This document shows positions 1 through 6,821 of a stretch of 7,185 nt of DNA, one piece after another. The number at the start of each line of letters is the position of its first letter. The first letter of the stretch is position 1. Location of the stretch: contig CAJVXG010000080.1 in NCBI GenBank assembly GCA_913009215.1, positions 1 through 7,185 on the forward strand. Reading direction: 5' to 3'. A program made the position numbers and the translations under genes. The notes beneath the pieces were generated by a model, which was not told the DNA's origin, made no database searches, and saw only the letters and a list, made by a program, of their open reading frames with translations. The DNA is from an uncultured Gammaproteobacteria bacterium. GTDB lineage: Bacteria; Pseudomonadota; Gammaproteobacteria; Acidiferrobacterales; CAJVXG01.

Positions 1-231
1 CAACGTAAAGACATTAAAAAAATCATCCCGGTTGATAGCACCAACAGTTGGTATATCGGGCTGGCTCAGGTCATGGTGCTGAATAAAGAGCCTGTGGATT
101 TTTCCACTCCCCCAGACCCGAGTAATATCAAAACCTTTGGGCAGCTGGTTTTTAATTCCCGGATTAATCAGGTTCGTCTGTCACTATATCCAGTATCGAA
201 GGTATCCGACTGCCGCTCGGCCTTCTATTGA
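1..231 (+). CDS. C-terminal part of an unidentified protein (5' end outside the window)
   Basis: This frame is open from the first base to a TGA at 229-231, giving 76 residues. The other two plus frames close early, one of them at the second codon. I do not recognise the family. The visible tail is soluble in character, with no membrane segment. It starts with a basic stretch (QRKDIKKII), continues with a mixed segment containing a single Trp-Tyr pair (NSWYIGL) and a proline-rich bend (STPPDPS), and ends in probable beta-strand sequence (GQLVFNSRINQVRLSLYPVS). The gene converges on mltA and its stop overlaps the mltA stop region by 7 bp, so it is probably not in the same transcription unit as any other gene here. 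That it codes is inferred from frame openness and plausible composition. No function is proposed. Confidence 0.55.
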   Translation, partial: QRKDIKKIIPVDSTNSWYIGLAQVMVLNKEPVDFSTPPDPSNIKTFGQLVFNSRINQVRLSLYPVSKVSDCRSAFY

Positions 232-1355
232 GGCTTGGCTGACTGCGTCCTGGGTATTAATACAAATATCTGGCCTTGCTGTTTCATGTGACCGGCAAGA
301 TACTCGGCCTGAGCGCCCTGTCCCCAGAACACATCGGCCCGTACGGCGCCCCGGATAGCGCCACCGGTATCCTGGGCAAACACCAGTCTTTGAAATAAAA
401 CAGTAGTGTCGATCTCGTTTGGCAAAGTGGTCGACAACCAAACCGGCGAACCCAGAGAGATAAATTTGCGGTCCACGGCAATGCTGCGCTGCGCCGTCAA
501 AGGAACATTTAATGTCCCCAGAGGCCCGTCGTTGCCGTCCTTGCGCAGGGTAAAAAAGATATAGCTGGGATTTTCGTTCAACAGGCGTTCGGCTTTATCC
601 GGATTGGTTTTTAGCCAGTGACGAATCGTTTGCAGACTGACATCCTCCCGCTTCAACTCCATTCGCTCTATAAGCAAACGTCCTATTGCGGTATAGGGAT
701 GACCGTTCTGGTCGGCATAACCCACGGCAACGGTTTTGCCATCGGAAAGACGAATACGCCCGGAACCCTGGATATGCAAAAAGAAAAGGGCGATGGGGTC
801 GTCCACCCAGACAAGCTCCGAACCCTTTAGCAGTTTACGGTTATCCTCAATAGCACCACGATCAAAAAAAGGCAGCACCCGTTTTCCGACAAGGCGGCCA
901 CGCACCACTTTCCCCTTCAGCTCCGGATACAGGCGACCCAATTCAACTCGCAATAAACCCTTCGGGATTCCGTAAATAGGGTAGCGATAACGTTCATTGG
1001 GCTTTTTGCTGCCGGAAAGAACGGGTTCATAGTAACCGGTGATAAGGCCATCTGCCTTCCCCTTTTCACCAATAACCTCATGAGCAACAAACCAGGTCTC
1101 GAAAAATGCCCGCGCTGCCTGGTTATCCGGGTCACTCAATGTGCCTGCCGCAGTACAAATACCGGCCCATAATGAGCTTTTATTTTGCATACGCTTGCAA
1201 TTTTGCAGCAAGGCTGGCCACGTCTCCGCATGATTGTCTTTTTGCCATCCGGGCAGCAGCCGCCAGGTCACCGGCTTGCCGATACCTTCGGGTTTAAGGG
1301 CGCAGGCCGTTAAAAAAAACAAAAAAAGCAGTATGGCGATATGTCTGCCAGGCAT
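225..1355 (-). CDS. mltA: Membrane-bound lytic murein transglycosylase A (lipoprotein)
   Basis: MltA enzymes cut the MurNAc-GlcNAc bond of peptidoglycan and leave 1,6-anhydroMurNAc ends. They act from the inner face of the outer membrane during wall turnover. The product is 376 residues. It begins with a short basic n-region (MPGRH), a hydrophobic core and a lipobox LTAC with the lipidated Cys at 18. Cys is followed by Ala-Leu, not Asp, which fits outer-membrane sorting. Family motifs include GYYEP (107-111), HIQGSG (about 194) and the C-terminal 3D-type motif DTGGAIRG (329-336) followed by DVFWG (from 341). By family knowledge the catalytic aspartate lies in the DTGGAI region, so D329 is the candidate. 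I chose the ATG at 1355 because it gives a compact lipoprotein signal and sits 7 bp after the topA stop. An ATG at 1379 overlapping topA is also possible. Neither has a well-spaced Shine-Dalgarno, which suggests coupling to topA translation. Confidence 0.93.
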   Translation of the reverse strand: MPGRHIAILLFLFFLTACALKPEGIGKPVTWRLLPGWQKDNHAETWPALLQNCKRMQNKSSLWAGICTAAGTLSDPDNQAARAFFETWFVAHEVIGEKGKADGLITGYYEPVLSGSKKPNERYRYPIYGIPKGLLRVELGRLYPELKGKVVRGRLVGKRVLPFFDRGAIEDNRKLLKGSELVWVDDPIALFFLHIQGSGRIRLSDGKTVAVGYADQNGHPYTAIGRLLIERMELKREDVSLQTIRHWLKTNPDKAERLLNENPSYIFFTLRKDGNDGPLGTLNVPLTAQRSIAVDRKFISLGSPVWLSTTLPNEIDTTVLFQRLVFAQDTGGAIRGAVRADVFWGQGAQAEYLAGHMKQQGQIFVLIPRTQSAKPQ

Positions 1356-1362
1356 ACCAGAC

Positions 1363-3669
1363 TTAACCGGATTCGACATTATTGCCGGGCAGGGCCTCCA
1401 CATCACCTTCAAAGGGTTCCGCATAACGACATTCCTTTTGTGGGCATACCTTCTCTGTACCACGTTTCTTGGTGGTCTTGATAGTCAACATGGGATGACC
1501 GCATTCCGGGCAGGCTTCATCATAAGGCAGATTCCATACCGCGTATTTGCAGTCCGGATAGCGTTCACAGGAATAAAAGACCTTGCCATAGCGTGATTTA
1601 CGCTTGAGCATATTGGCCTGTTTGCACTCCGGGCACGGTACCTCGGTATCTACCGGCTTCTCCAGTGGCTCCATATGGTTACAATCGGGGTAGGCGCTAC
1701 AGCCAATAAATTTACCATAGCGTCCACGCTTGATGACCAGATCGGATTCGCACTTGGGACACTTCCGGCCCTCGACAATCTGTGGGCCGCTGTCTTCTGC
1801 GGTTTCATCAACATTACGTGTGTAATCACATTCCGGGTAACCATTACAACCAATAAAATAGCCATTACGTCCAAGACGCTTTGAAAGTACATTGCCACAT
1901 TTTGGACATTTCTCATCAAGCTCCTCTACCCCGGGGCGCTCGACATCCTCTTTCGATACCACCTGCTCATGAAACTCGGACCAAAATTCCTTCAACAGCG
2001 GCCGCCATTCCTGTTCGCCCCGGGAAACGGCATCCAGATTATCTTCGAGCCTGGCAGTGAAATCGTAATCCACATATTTATTAAAGTGCTGTGACAGGAA
2101 TTTGATAACCACCCGGCCCACGTCGGTCGGGTAAAACCGCTTCTTGTCCAAAATTACATATTCCCGGTATTGCAACGTTGAAATAATCACGGCGTATGTT
2201 GACGGACGACCGATACCATAGGCCTCCAGCGCCTTCACCAGACTGGCTTCCGAGTAACGTGGTGGCGGTTCGGTAAAATGCTGTTCCTGCCGAATCTGTT
2301 TCAGCGCAATTTCATCGCCTTCCTGCATCGCCGGCAATAGTGACTGATCCTGTTCGTGGGGTGTGTCGTCCTGACTTTCCTGGTACACGGCCATGAATCC
2401 CGGAACAACAATCACGGAACCGGTGGCCCTGAAGATATTCCCCTTCCCCGCCTCCAGTTCAATCGCTACGGTATCCATGGTGGCATGGATCATCTGGCAG
2501 GATACGGTGCGCTTCCAGATCAGATCATACAATCTGGCCTGGTCCTTCTTGAGATGCGCCTTCATTGTATCCGGGGTACGCATTGCCGATGTCGGCCGAA
2601 TGGCCTCGTGCGCCTCCTGGGCATTCTTCGATTTGCTCTTATAAGTATTCGGATGCTCCGGAACATTGTCTTTGCCATAACGTTCGGCAATCAGGTCCCG
2701 TATCTCATCAATGGCTTCGGCCGCCAGATTAACGGAATCGGTACGCATATAGCTGATAAGACCCACGATCTCACCATCAATCTCAAAACCTTCGTAAAGT
2801 TGCTGGGCGGTGCGCATGGTTCGTTGGGCCGTAAATCCCAGCTTTCGTGCCGCCTCCTGTTGTAACGTTGACGTGGTAAACGGCGGCGAAGGATTGCGTT
2901 TGCGCTTTTTCTTGTCGACCTTTCTGACATGCAGTTTTCCTTTAGCATTGCTATTGAGTGTCGTCGTCACCCTGGTGGCACGTTTTTCATCCTCAATAGC
3001 AAACTGATCCAGCTTCTCGTTTTCATAATGCGTCAACTTCGCCATGAAGTCGCGCTTTTCTGTATTCAGGTCGGCCTCGATAGTCCAGTATTCGCGCGGT
3101 TTAAATGCCTCGATTTCCTCTTCACGCTCAACAATCAAACGCAGGGCCGGGCTCTGTACGCGTCCCGCCGACAAACCGCGCCGGATTTTCTTCCACAGCA
3201 AAGGTGACAGGTTGAAACCTACGAGATAATCCAGGGCACGACGTGCGTGTTGTGCATTAATCAGATTTTCAGACAATTCCCGTGGTTCCTTGATGGCCTG
3301 CTGAATTGCCTTTTTGGTGATTTCATAAAACTCGACACGGTGTACCGGCTTGTTGTCCAGGACACCGCGCTCCTTCAGAATTTCGTACAAATGCCAGGAA
3401 ATAGCCTCGCCCTCTCTATCCGGGTCCGTGGCAAGATACAAGTCATCGGCCTTCTTCATGGCTTTGACGATGGCATCAACATGCTTTTTGTTTTTGTCGA
3501 TGAGCTGGAACTTCATCCTGAAATTGTCCTCGGGGTCTACTGCGCCTTTCTTTGGCACCAGGTCACGCACATGGCCATAAGACGCCAGGGCCGTGAAGTC
3601 CTTGCCCAGGTATTTGGTCATGGTCTTGGCTTTCGCGGGAGATTCAACGATGATGAGGTGCTTAGGCAT
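1363..3669 (-). CDS. topA: DNA topoisomerase I (type IA, omega protein)
   Basis: TopA relaxes negatively supercoiled DNA by transiently breaking one strand through a 5'-phosphotyrosine link, balancing gyrase. The product is 768 residues. The Toprim domain is at the N-terminus, with the conserved Glu in IVESPAKAKT (E9) and the metal-binding acidic triad in TDPDREGE (D82, D84, E86). SAGRVQSPALR follows at about 167-177. The active-site motif SYMRTDS gives catalytic Y307 with R309. The body runs to about residue 570. The tail carries four C4 zinc ribbons: C588/591/608/614, C637/640/657/663, C679/682/701/707 and C720/723/742/747. The enzyme appears intact. It is shorter than the E. coli protein (865 residues, three C4 ribbons plus two Cys-poor repeats). 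The ATG at 3669 is preceded by GGTGA six bases upstream (plus positions 3676-3680). It follows smg after 107 bp, and mltA starts 7 bp after its stop. Confidence 0.98.
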   Translation of the reverse strand: MPKHLIIVESPAKAKTMTKYLGKDFTALASYGHVRDLVPKKGAVDPEDNFRMKFQLIDKNKKHVDAIVKAMKKADDLYLATDPDREGEAISWHLYEILKERGVLDNKPVHRVEFYEITKKAIQQAIKEPRELSENLINAQHARRALDYLVGFNLSPLLWKKIRRGLSAGRVQSPALRLIVEREEEIEAFKPREYWTIEADLNTEKRDFMAKLTHYENEKLDQFAIEDEKRATRVTTTLNSNAKGKLHVRKVDKKKRKRNPSPPFTTSTLQQEAARKLGFTAQRTMRTAQQLYEGFEIDGEIVGLISYMRTDSVNLAAEAIDEIRDLIAERYGKDNVPEHPNTYKSKSKNAQEAHEAIRPTSAMRTPDTMKAHLKKDQARLYDLIWKRTVSCQMIHATMDTVAIELEAGKGNIFRATGSVIVVPGFMAVYQESQDDTPHEQDQSLLPAMQEGDEIALKQIRQEQHFTEPPPRYSEASLVKALEAYGIGRPSTYAVIISTLQYREYVILDKKRFYPTDVGRVVIKFLSQHFNKYVDYDFTARLEDNLDAVSRGEQEWRPLLKEFWSEFHEQVVSKEDVERPGVEELDEKCPKCGNVLSKRLGRNGYFIGCNGYPECDYTRNVDETAEDSGPQIVEGRKCPKCESDLVIKRGRYGKFIGCSAYPDCNHMEPLEKPVDTEVPCPECKQANMLKRKSRYGKVFYSCERYPDCKYAVWNLPYDEACPECGHPMLTIKTTKKRGTEKVCPQKECRYAEPFEGDVEALPGNNVESG

Positions 3670-3776
3670 AAAAAGTCACCGAACAAACTAATAAATAAAT
3701 CAAATTGGAGTTACACCATCATGAGCACAATGGTGTTGACAGGGTTTCAAAACAAAATACTTGTTTGCAAAACAAC
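3670..3776 (-). other. smg-topA spacer, longest gap inside the minus-strand run
   Basis: This 107-bp AT-rich gap separates smg from topA. Just after the smg stop, in the smg direction, lies a 6-bp A/T-rich stem (TTGTTT-TGC-AAACAA, plus 3761-3775) followed by a T-rich stretch without a clean T-run. Then come the leader hairpin and an A/T-rich tract before the topA ribosome-binding site. I looked for sigma70 boxes for topA and found no pair with good spacing. A separate topA promoter is therefore plausible from the gap length but not shown. Supercoiling-sensitive control is typical of topA in other bacteria, but nothing in this sequence demonstrates it. Confidence 0.4.
3713..3736 (-). promoter_or_regulatory. 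Hairpin in the smg-topA intergenic region (topA leader)
   Basis: Read in the topA direction, the arms ACACCATTGT and ATGATGGTGT flank a GCTC loop. Seven outer pairs are Watson-Crick, followed by two G-U wobbles and one U-A pair, for an unbroken 10-bp stem. The element ends 43 nt before the topA ATG. It is not followed by a U-run (AACTCCAATTTG comes next), so it is not a standard intrinsic terminator. In the opposite-strand RNA the two wobble positions become A-C mismatches, so the complete stem forms only in topA-sense RNA. The function is unknown. It may be a leader stability element, a protein-binding site or chance. Confidence 0.4.
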
Positions 3777-4259
3777 TTAGTGTAAGTGAACCTGGTTCTC
3801 ATCAAAAACCATATCTTCCAGTAATGCATAAGCCTGCTCCTGGTCCGGCTGGTTATACAGCACCAGTAAAATAATCCAGCGTAACTGCTCCATCGAAATC
3901 TCATCAACATCAAGCGCCATCATTCTGTCAATAACAATTTCCCGGGTGCGCGGCTCGAGGACACCGATTTGCTCCATGCGTATCATGAAGTTACGGCATT
4001 CTATATTGATCTTTTCCTGTTCCAGTACACAATAGTGCCTGATGGCCAGCGGGTTACTGGACGCAACCAATACTTCTTCCTGTTCATGCAGGATAGACAG
4101 ACCCTCCAGCCAATGAAAGGCCTTGGTGATTTCACCCTGGGGGAAACCAGCACGCGATAATTCATCAGTAAGTGTTTCTTGATCGGGGCTAAATTCGGAA
4201 CCATCGTCCATATAATTCTCGAACAAAAACATCAATACATCAAATACGTTTTCTTTCAT
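3777..4259 (-). CDS. smg: Smg family protein (DUF494)
   Basis: This is a small conserved gammaproteobacterial protein of 160 residues, close to the roughly 157 of E. coli Smg. It starts MKENVFDVLMFLFENYM, matching the family's N-terminal signature, and continues with GFPQGEITKAFHWLEGL and, near the C-terminus, EISMEQLRWIILLVLYNQP. It is acidic, mostly helical in appearance and lacks a signal peptide, so it is probably cytosolic. The molecular function of the family is not established. Its persistent place between dprA and topA (or a topA-derived zinc-ribbon gene) suggests a link with DNA handling, but that is inference from position alone. The ATG at 4259 is preceded by AGGA four bases upstream and lies 21 bp after the dprA stop, so co-transcription with dprA is likely. 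Confidence 0.93.
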   Translation of the reverse strand: MKENVFDVLMFLFENYMDDGSEFSPDQETLTDELSRAGFPQGEITKAFHWLEGLSILHEQEEVLVASSNPLAIRHYCVLEQEKINIECRNFMIRMEQIGVLEPRTREIVIDRMMALDVDEISMEQLRWIILLVLYNQPDQEQAYALLEDMVFDENQVHLH

Positions 4260-4280
4260 TCGTTCCTGTCAGCAGGTTAT

Positions 4281-5390
4281 TTATGTCAGCCTCTGGTAGT
4301 GGCCTCCATGGGTATTGGCCACATCGCCAGACAGCTCAAGTTGTGACAGCATGGAACAAATACGATCCGACGTCAATCCGCTGCGCTGAACCAGCATATC
4401 CACGGTCACCGGATCGAAGCCCATATGCTGTAGCAGGGTAATCTGTTCAGGATCGGTAATATTTGTCTTTTTATCTGTTTTTCCAGTGTTATTGCTCAAA
4501 ACAAAATGCGTCAACGAGCCCAGCTCCTCGATCACATCCTGCGCTGATTCCACCAATTTGGCCCCTTGTCGAATCAATTGGTGACAGCCCCTGGACAAGG
4601 GCGAATGAATAGACCCGGGGATGGCAAAAACCTCCCGCCCCTGTTCGCCGGCAAGCCTTGCCGTGATCAACGAGCCACTGCGCAGGGCCGCCTCCACCAC
4701 CAGGGTACCCACCGCCAGACCGCTGATAAGTCGATTCCGTAATGGAAAGTTTTCCCTTTTTGGCGGCGTCCCCAAAGGGAATTCGGAAAGCAGTAAACCA
4801 CGATCGACAATACGATGCGCCAGCTCACGGTGTTGTTTGGGGTATACCCGATCAATACCGGTACCGGCTACGGCAATGGTAAACCCATCTGCTGACAATG
4901 CTCCCTGGTGGGCAGCAGCATCGATACCCTGGGCCAACCCGCTGGTGATGATAAAGCCGGTCTGCGCCAGCGTATGGGCAAAATCCCGCGTCGTTTGTAC
5001 CCCGGACGGGCTGGGATTACGACTGCCGACAATAGCCAACTGGGTACTGCCTAACAGTTCACGACTACCGGACAGAAACAACAAATACGGCGCATCGCTC
5101 AATTCCCGCAATAAAGGCGGATAATCAGGATCGTCCAGGGTTAATAGTGAGTGGCCGGTTTGCGCCAACCAATCAAATTCATCCGTCAGCTTTTCTTGCC
5201 GTGGCCCTTGCCGAATAGCATCCACAATAGATGGTTTATTGGCCAGGATGTCTTGTAGTTCGGATCGCTTGGCCGTGAATATATTCTCAATAGAACCAAA
5301 ATGATCCAGTAACAAGGCGACAGCCCTGGGACCAACACCTGCAGATTTGTGCAGCGTTAACCACAGCGACAGGATTTCATTGTTGTTCAT
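4281..5390 (-). CDS. dprA: DNA processing protein DprA (Smf), RecA loader in transformation
   Basis: DprA binds single-stranded DNA entering the cytoplasm during natural transformation and loads RecA on it. The product is 369 residues from the chosen start. An N-terminal helix-hairpin-helix-like segment (LHKSAGVGPRAVALLLDHFG) precedes the Rossmann-like core, which carries AIVGSRNPS (GSRN at 122-125, the DNA/phosphate-contacting loop in the family), SGLAQGIDAAAH, SEFPLGTPPKRENFPLRNRLI and EAALRSGSLITARLA. A short winged-helix domain (about 320-368) ends the protein. The ATG at 5390 gives the family-like start MNNNEILSLWL, but its only SD-like match, GGAA, lies 12 bases upstream. ATGs at 5408 and 5417 also lack one and would add 6 or 9 residues. 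The gene follows tsaP and precedes smg. DprA is present in many species with no known natural competence, so it does not prove transformability. Confidence 0.95.
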   Translation of the reverse strand: MNNNEILSLWLTLHKSAGVGPRAVALLLDHFGSIENIFTAKRSELQDILANKPSIVDAIRQGPRQEKLTDEFDWLAQTGHSLLTLDDPDYPPLLRELSDAPYLLFLSGSRELLGSTQLAIVGSRNPSPSGVQTTRDFAHTLAQTGFIITSGLAQGIDAAAHQGALSADGFTIAVAGTGIDRVYPKQHRELAHRIVDRGLLLSEFPLGTPPKRENFPLRNRLISGLAVGTLVVEAALRSGSLITARLAGEQGREVFAIPGSIHSPLSRGCHQLIRQGAKLVESAQDVIEELGSLTHFVLSNNTGKTDKKTNITDPEQITLLQHMGFDPVTVDMLVQRSGLTSDRICSMLSQLELSGDVANTHGGHYQRLT

Positions 5391-5437
5391 AGTGCGGTGC
5401 GCTTCCATTCGCGCCATTAGTGATAATAGTGGGTATT

Positions 5438-6655
5438 CTATGGTGTAACGACAGTATCGTTCAATCTTATCGGTTGGGTGGCAGACATCACCAGGGCATA
5501 ACTGACTTTTTTATACACCCTGAACAGCATAATGATGCCGGATTGCTCATCGGGAATGCGGTAGAGTTTTTTCTTAACCGGATCGCGGCGTCGGCCAACA
5601 TGGCGCTTAACCTGCAATACATTACCTACCTCCATACCGTGCTTGGTGCCGAGATCAATCACAACCACGGTGTATGTTCCAATCTCACTGACGGAATTAA
5701 GGGCATGAATAACACTGCCCTTGACCTTCCTGGCAGGTGCTCTGGGAAAATAATAGGCCAGCGATACATACTTCGGCGAAATCAACAATCGATCCGTAGG
5801 AAGAATCTCCTGTTTTACCTTGGTCACAATCAATTTGGCGGGATCACCCCCCTCCACCAGCTGGGCCTCACCCAGATAAACCGACTCATAGGCCAGGACA
5901 CGGCGTGAACGCGCGCCTTTACCACCCCTTAACGGCTTACCTCGACGGAAAATATAAAAGTAATCATCATCACCCAGCTTCTTGTCCCCGAAACCACGCG
6001 CATAAAACTCACTGCCATTGCCCAATATCAGCCGGTTATCCAGGCCCACCGTAATATAACCTGCCTTGCGTAATTGGCGTCGGGTAACAATCCTGGGACG
6101 CGTCAAAAAGGCATCAATAGCACCCGGGGGAATGGTTGGGATCGCGGTTTCCAGTCCCTCGATGCGAATGCGTGGCGAAAGTCGGTCGGTGCGCAAGGTG
6201 GTGGGACGATGCCGGATAATCGGGCTATCCTCACCACCGGCCCCGGGAGTTGTGCCTGGTGTAGTAGTGTCACCTGCTTTTGTGGCGCCACCACGGACGA
6301 TATCAATTACCGGGTCGCCACCAACCCAGCGCAGCAAAATGACATCGCCCGGATAAATCAGATGCGGATTACGGACGGTCTTGGTGTTGACCTTCCATAT
6401 CTTCGGCCACATCCAGGGGCTTTTCAGGAACTTGGAGGCAATATCCCATAAGGTATCGCCGGGAACCACAGTGTAACGCTCAGGATGGTCATCTCGCAAT
6501 TCAGGCCTTTTGCCATCGTCCGCCTTGTTTTCAATCTTGGGATGATCGCCACTGGTGCTGGTCTCGACACCGGCCTTGTCATCGGCCTGCAAAGGGGTCA
6601 TGGACAGCAAGGACCAGAGCAATACAGCCATTGATGTTCTTATAAGTGTCGCCAT
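5438..6655 (-). CDS. tsaP: Secreted LysM peptidoglycan-binding protein, TsaP-like (type IV pilus secretin-associated)
   Basis: This is a 405-residue exported protein. Residues 1-24 form a Sec signal (n-region with R6, hydrophobic core, likely cleavage after LQA-24). A charged stretch follows (25-58), then one LysM domain at about 61-110 (YTVVPGDTLWDIASKFL ... HLIYPGDVILL), a Gly/Thr/Pro-rich linker (121-145) and a long C-terminal domain ending in IGTYTVVVIDLGTKHGMEVGNV and QPIRLNDTVVTP. Length, domain order and location beside dprA and divergent from def match the gene PA0020 of Pseudomonas aeruginosa, which is TsaP. TsaP binds peptidoglycan and helps anchor the PilQ secretin for type IV pili. 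The function here is transferred from that family. No other pilus gene lies in the window. The start at 6655 is kept because a start at Met9 would lose the only basic n-region residue, although no Shine-Dalgarno is visible before it. Confidence 0.85.
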   Translation of the reverse strand: MATLIRTSMAVLLWSLLSMTPLQADDKAGVETSTSGDHPKIENKADDGKRPELRDDHPERYTVVPGDTLWDIASKFLKSPWMWPKIWKVNTKTVRNPHLIYPGDVILLRWVGGDPVIDIVRGGATKAGDTTTPGTTPGAGGEDSPIIRHRPTTLRTDRLSPRIRIEGLETAIPTIPPGAIDAFLTRPRIVTRRQLRKAGYITVGLDNRLILGNGSEFYARGFGDKKLGDDDYFYIFRRGKPLRGGKGARSRRVLAYESVYLGEAQLVEGGDPAKLIVTKVKQEILPTDRLLISPKYVSLAYYFPRAPARKVKGSVIHALNSVSEIGTYTVVVIDLGTKHGMEVGNVLQVKRHVGRRRDPVKKKLYRIPDEQSGIIMLFRVYKKVSYALVMSATQPIRLNDTVVTP

Positions 6656-6684
6656 AGATATGCTTTACTAGTTTGGTGACTGTC

Positions 6685-6714
6685 AGTGTAGTCGATCAGG
6701 ATCAGCAATGCCAA
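6685..6714 (-). promoter_or_regulatory. Candidate sigma70 promoter for tsaP-dprA-smg
   Basis: On the minus strand, TTGGCA (plus 6709-6714) is followed after 18 bp by TACACT (plus 6685-6690). These match the -35 and -10 consensus at 5/6 and 4/6. Transcription would start near 6678, leaving a leader of about 23 nt before the tsaP ATG at 6655. The spacer contains the hexamer GATCAG twice in tandem (6694-6705). It is called from sequence likeness and position only. Confidence 0.4.
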
Positions 6715-6742
6715 GCCTCAAATACACAAAATAGTCTTTTTA

Positions 6743-6758
6743 TTCAGTGATCTCTGAA
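6743..6758. repeat. Short inverted repeat in the tsaP-def divergent region
   Basis: TTCAG and CTGAA flank a 6-base centre (TGATCT). CAGT and ACTG just inside and outside (6745-6748 and 6758-6761) give an alternative pairing. It lies roughly midway between the two divergent start codons and could be an operator half-site pair. Arms this short can occur by chance. Confidence 0.25.
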
Positions 6759-6783
6759 CTGATAATAAACCACTTTAGTAAGA

Positions 6784-6811
6784 TTGCAAAGCAACCGATT
6801 GAAGGTAAAAT
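6784..6811 (+). promoter_or_regulatory. Weak candidate promoter for def
   Basis: TTGCAA (6784-6789) and TAAAAT (6806-6811) are spaced by 16 bp. Transcription would start near 6818, only a few bases before the def ATG at 6822, which implies a leaderless or nearly leaderless message. A second -10-like hexamer, GATAAT at 6761-6766, would give a normal leader of about 50 nt but has no convincing -35 box. The choice between them is open. Confidence 0.22.
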
Positions 6812-6821
6812 CGACTTTATT

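Noticed and set aside
225..1463. Longer mltA frame starting at 1463 (412 residues)
   Set aside because: It overlaps topA by about 100 bp and would place 36 extra residues, including many Arg and a Cys, before an obvious lipoprotein signal peptide.
2356..2865. 169-residue plus-strand frame inside topA
   Set aside because: It is antisense to the catalytic region of topA with no independent support such as a ribosome-binding site or recognisable family.
3748..3775. Possible intrinsic terminator just after smg
   Set aside because: The stem is only 6 bp and mostly A-T, and the following T-rich stretch is interrupted by G and A. This is too weak to call.
3247..3780. 177-residue plus-strand frame opposite the start of topA
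   Set aside because: It is antisense to the conserved Toprim domain. Its sequence is explained by the reverse complement of topA codons and resembles no known protein.
4621..5124. 167-residue plus-strand frame inside dprA
   Set aside because: It is a shadow of the dprA core on the opposite strand, rich in Arg, Ser and Pro as such shadows often are.
5420..5908. 162-residue plus-strand frame over the tsaP 3' end and the tsaP-dprA gap
   Set aside because: It is antisense to the conserved TsaP C-terminal domain and has no recognisable domain.
6743..6761. LexA-like box in the divergent region
   Set aside because: The inverted repeat TTCAG/CTGAA does not fit CTGT-N8-ACAG.
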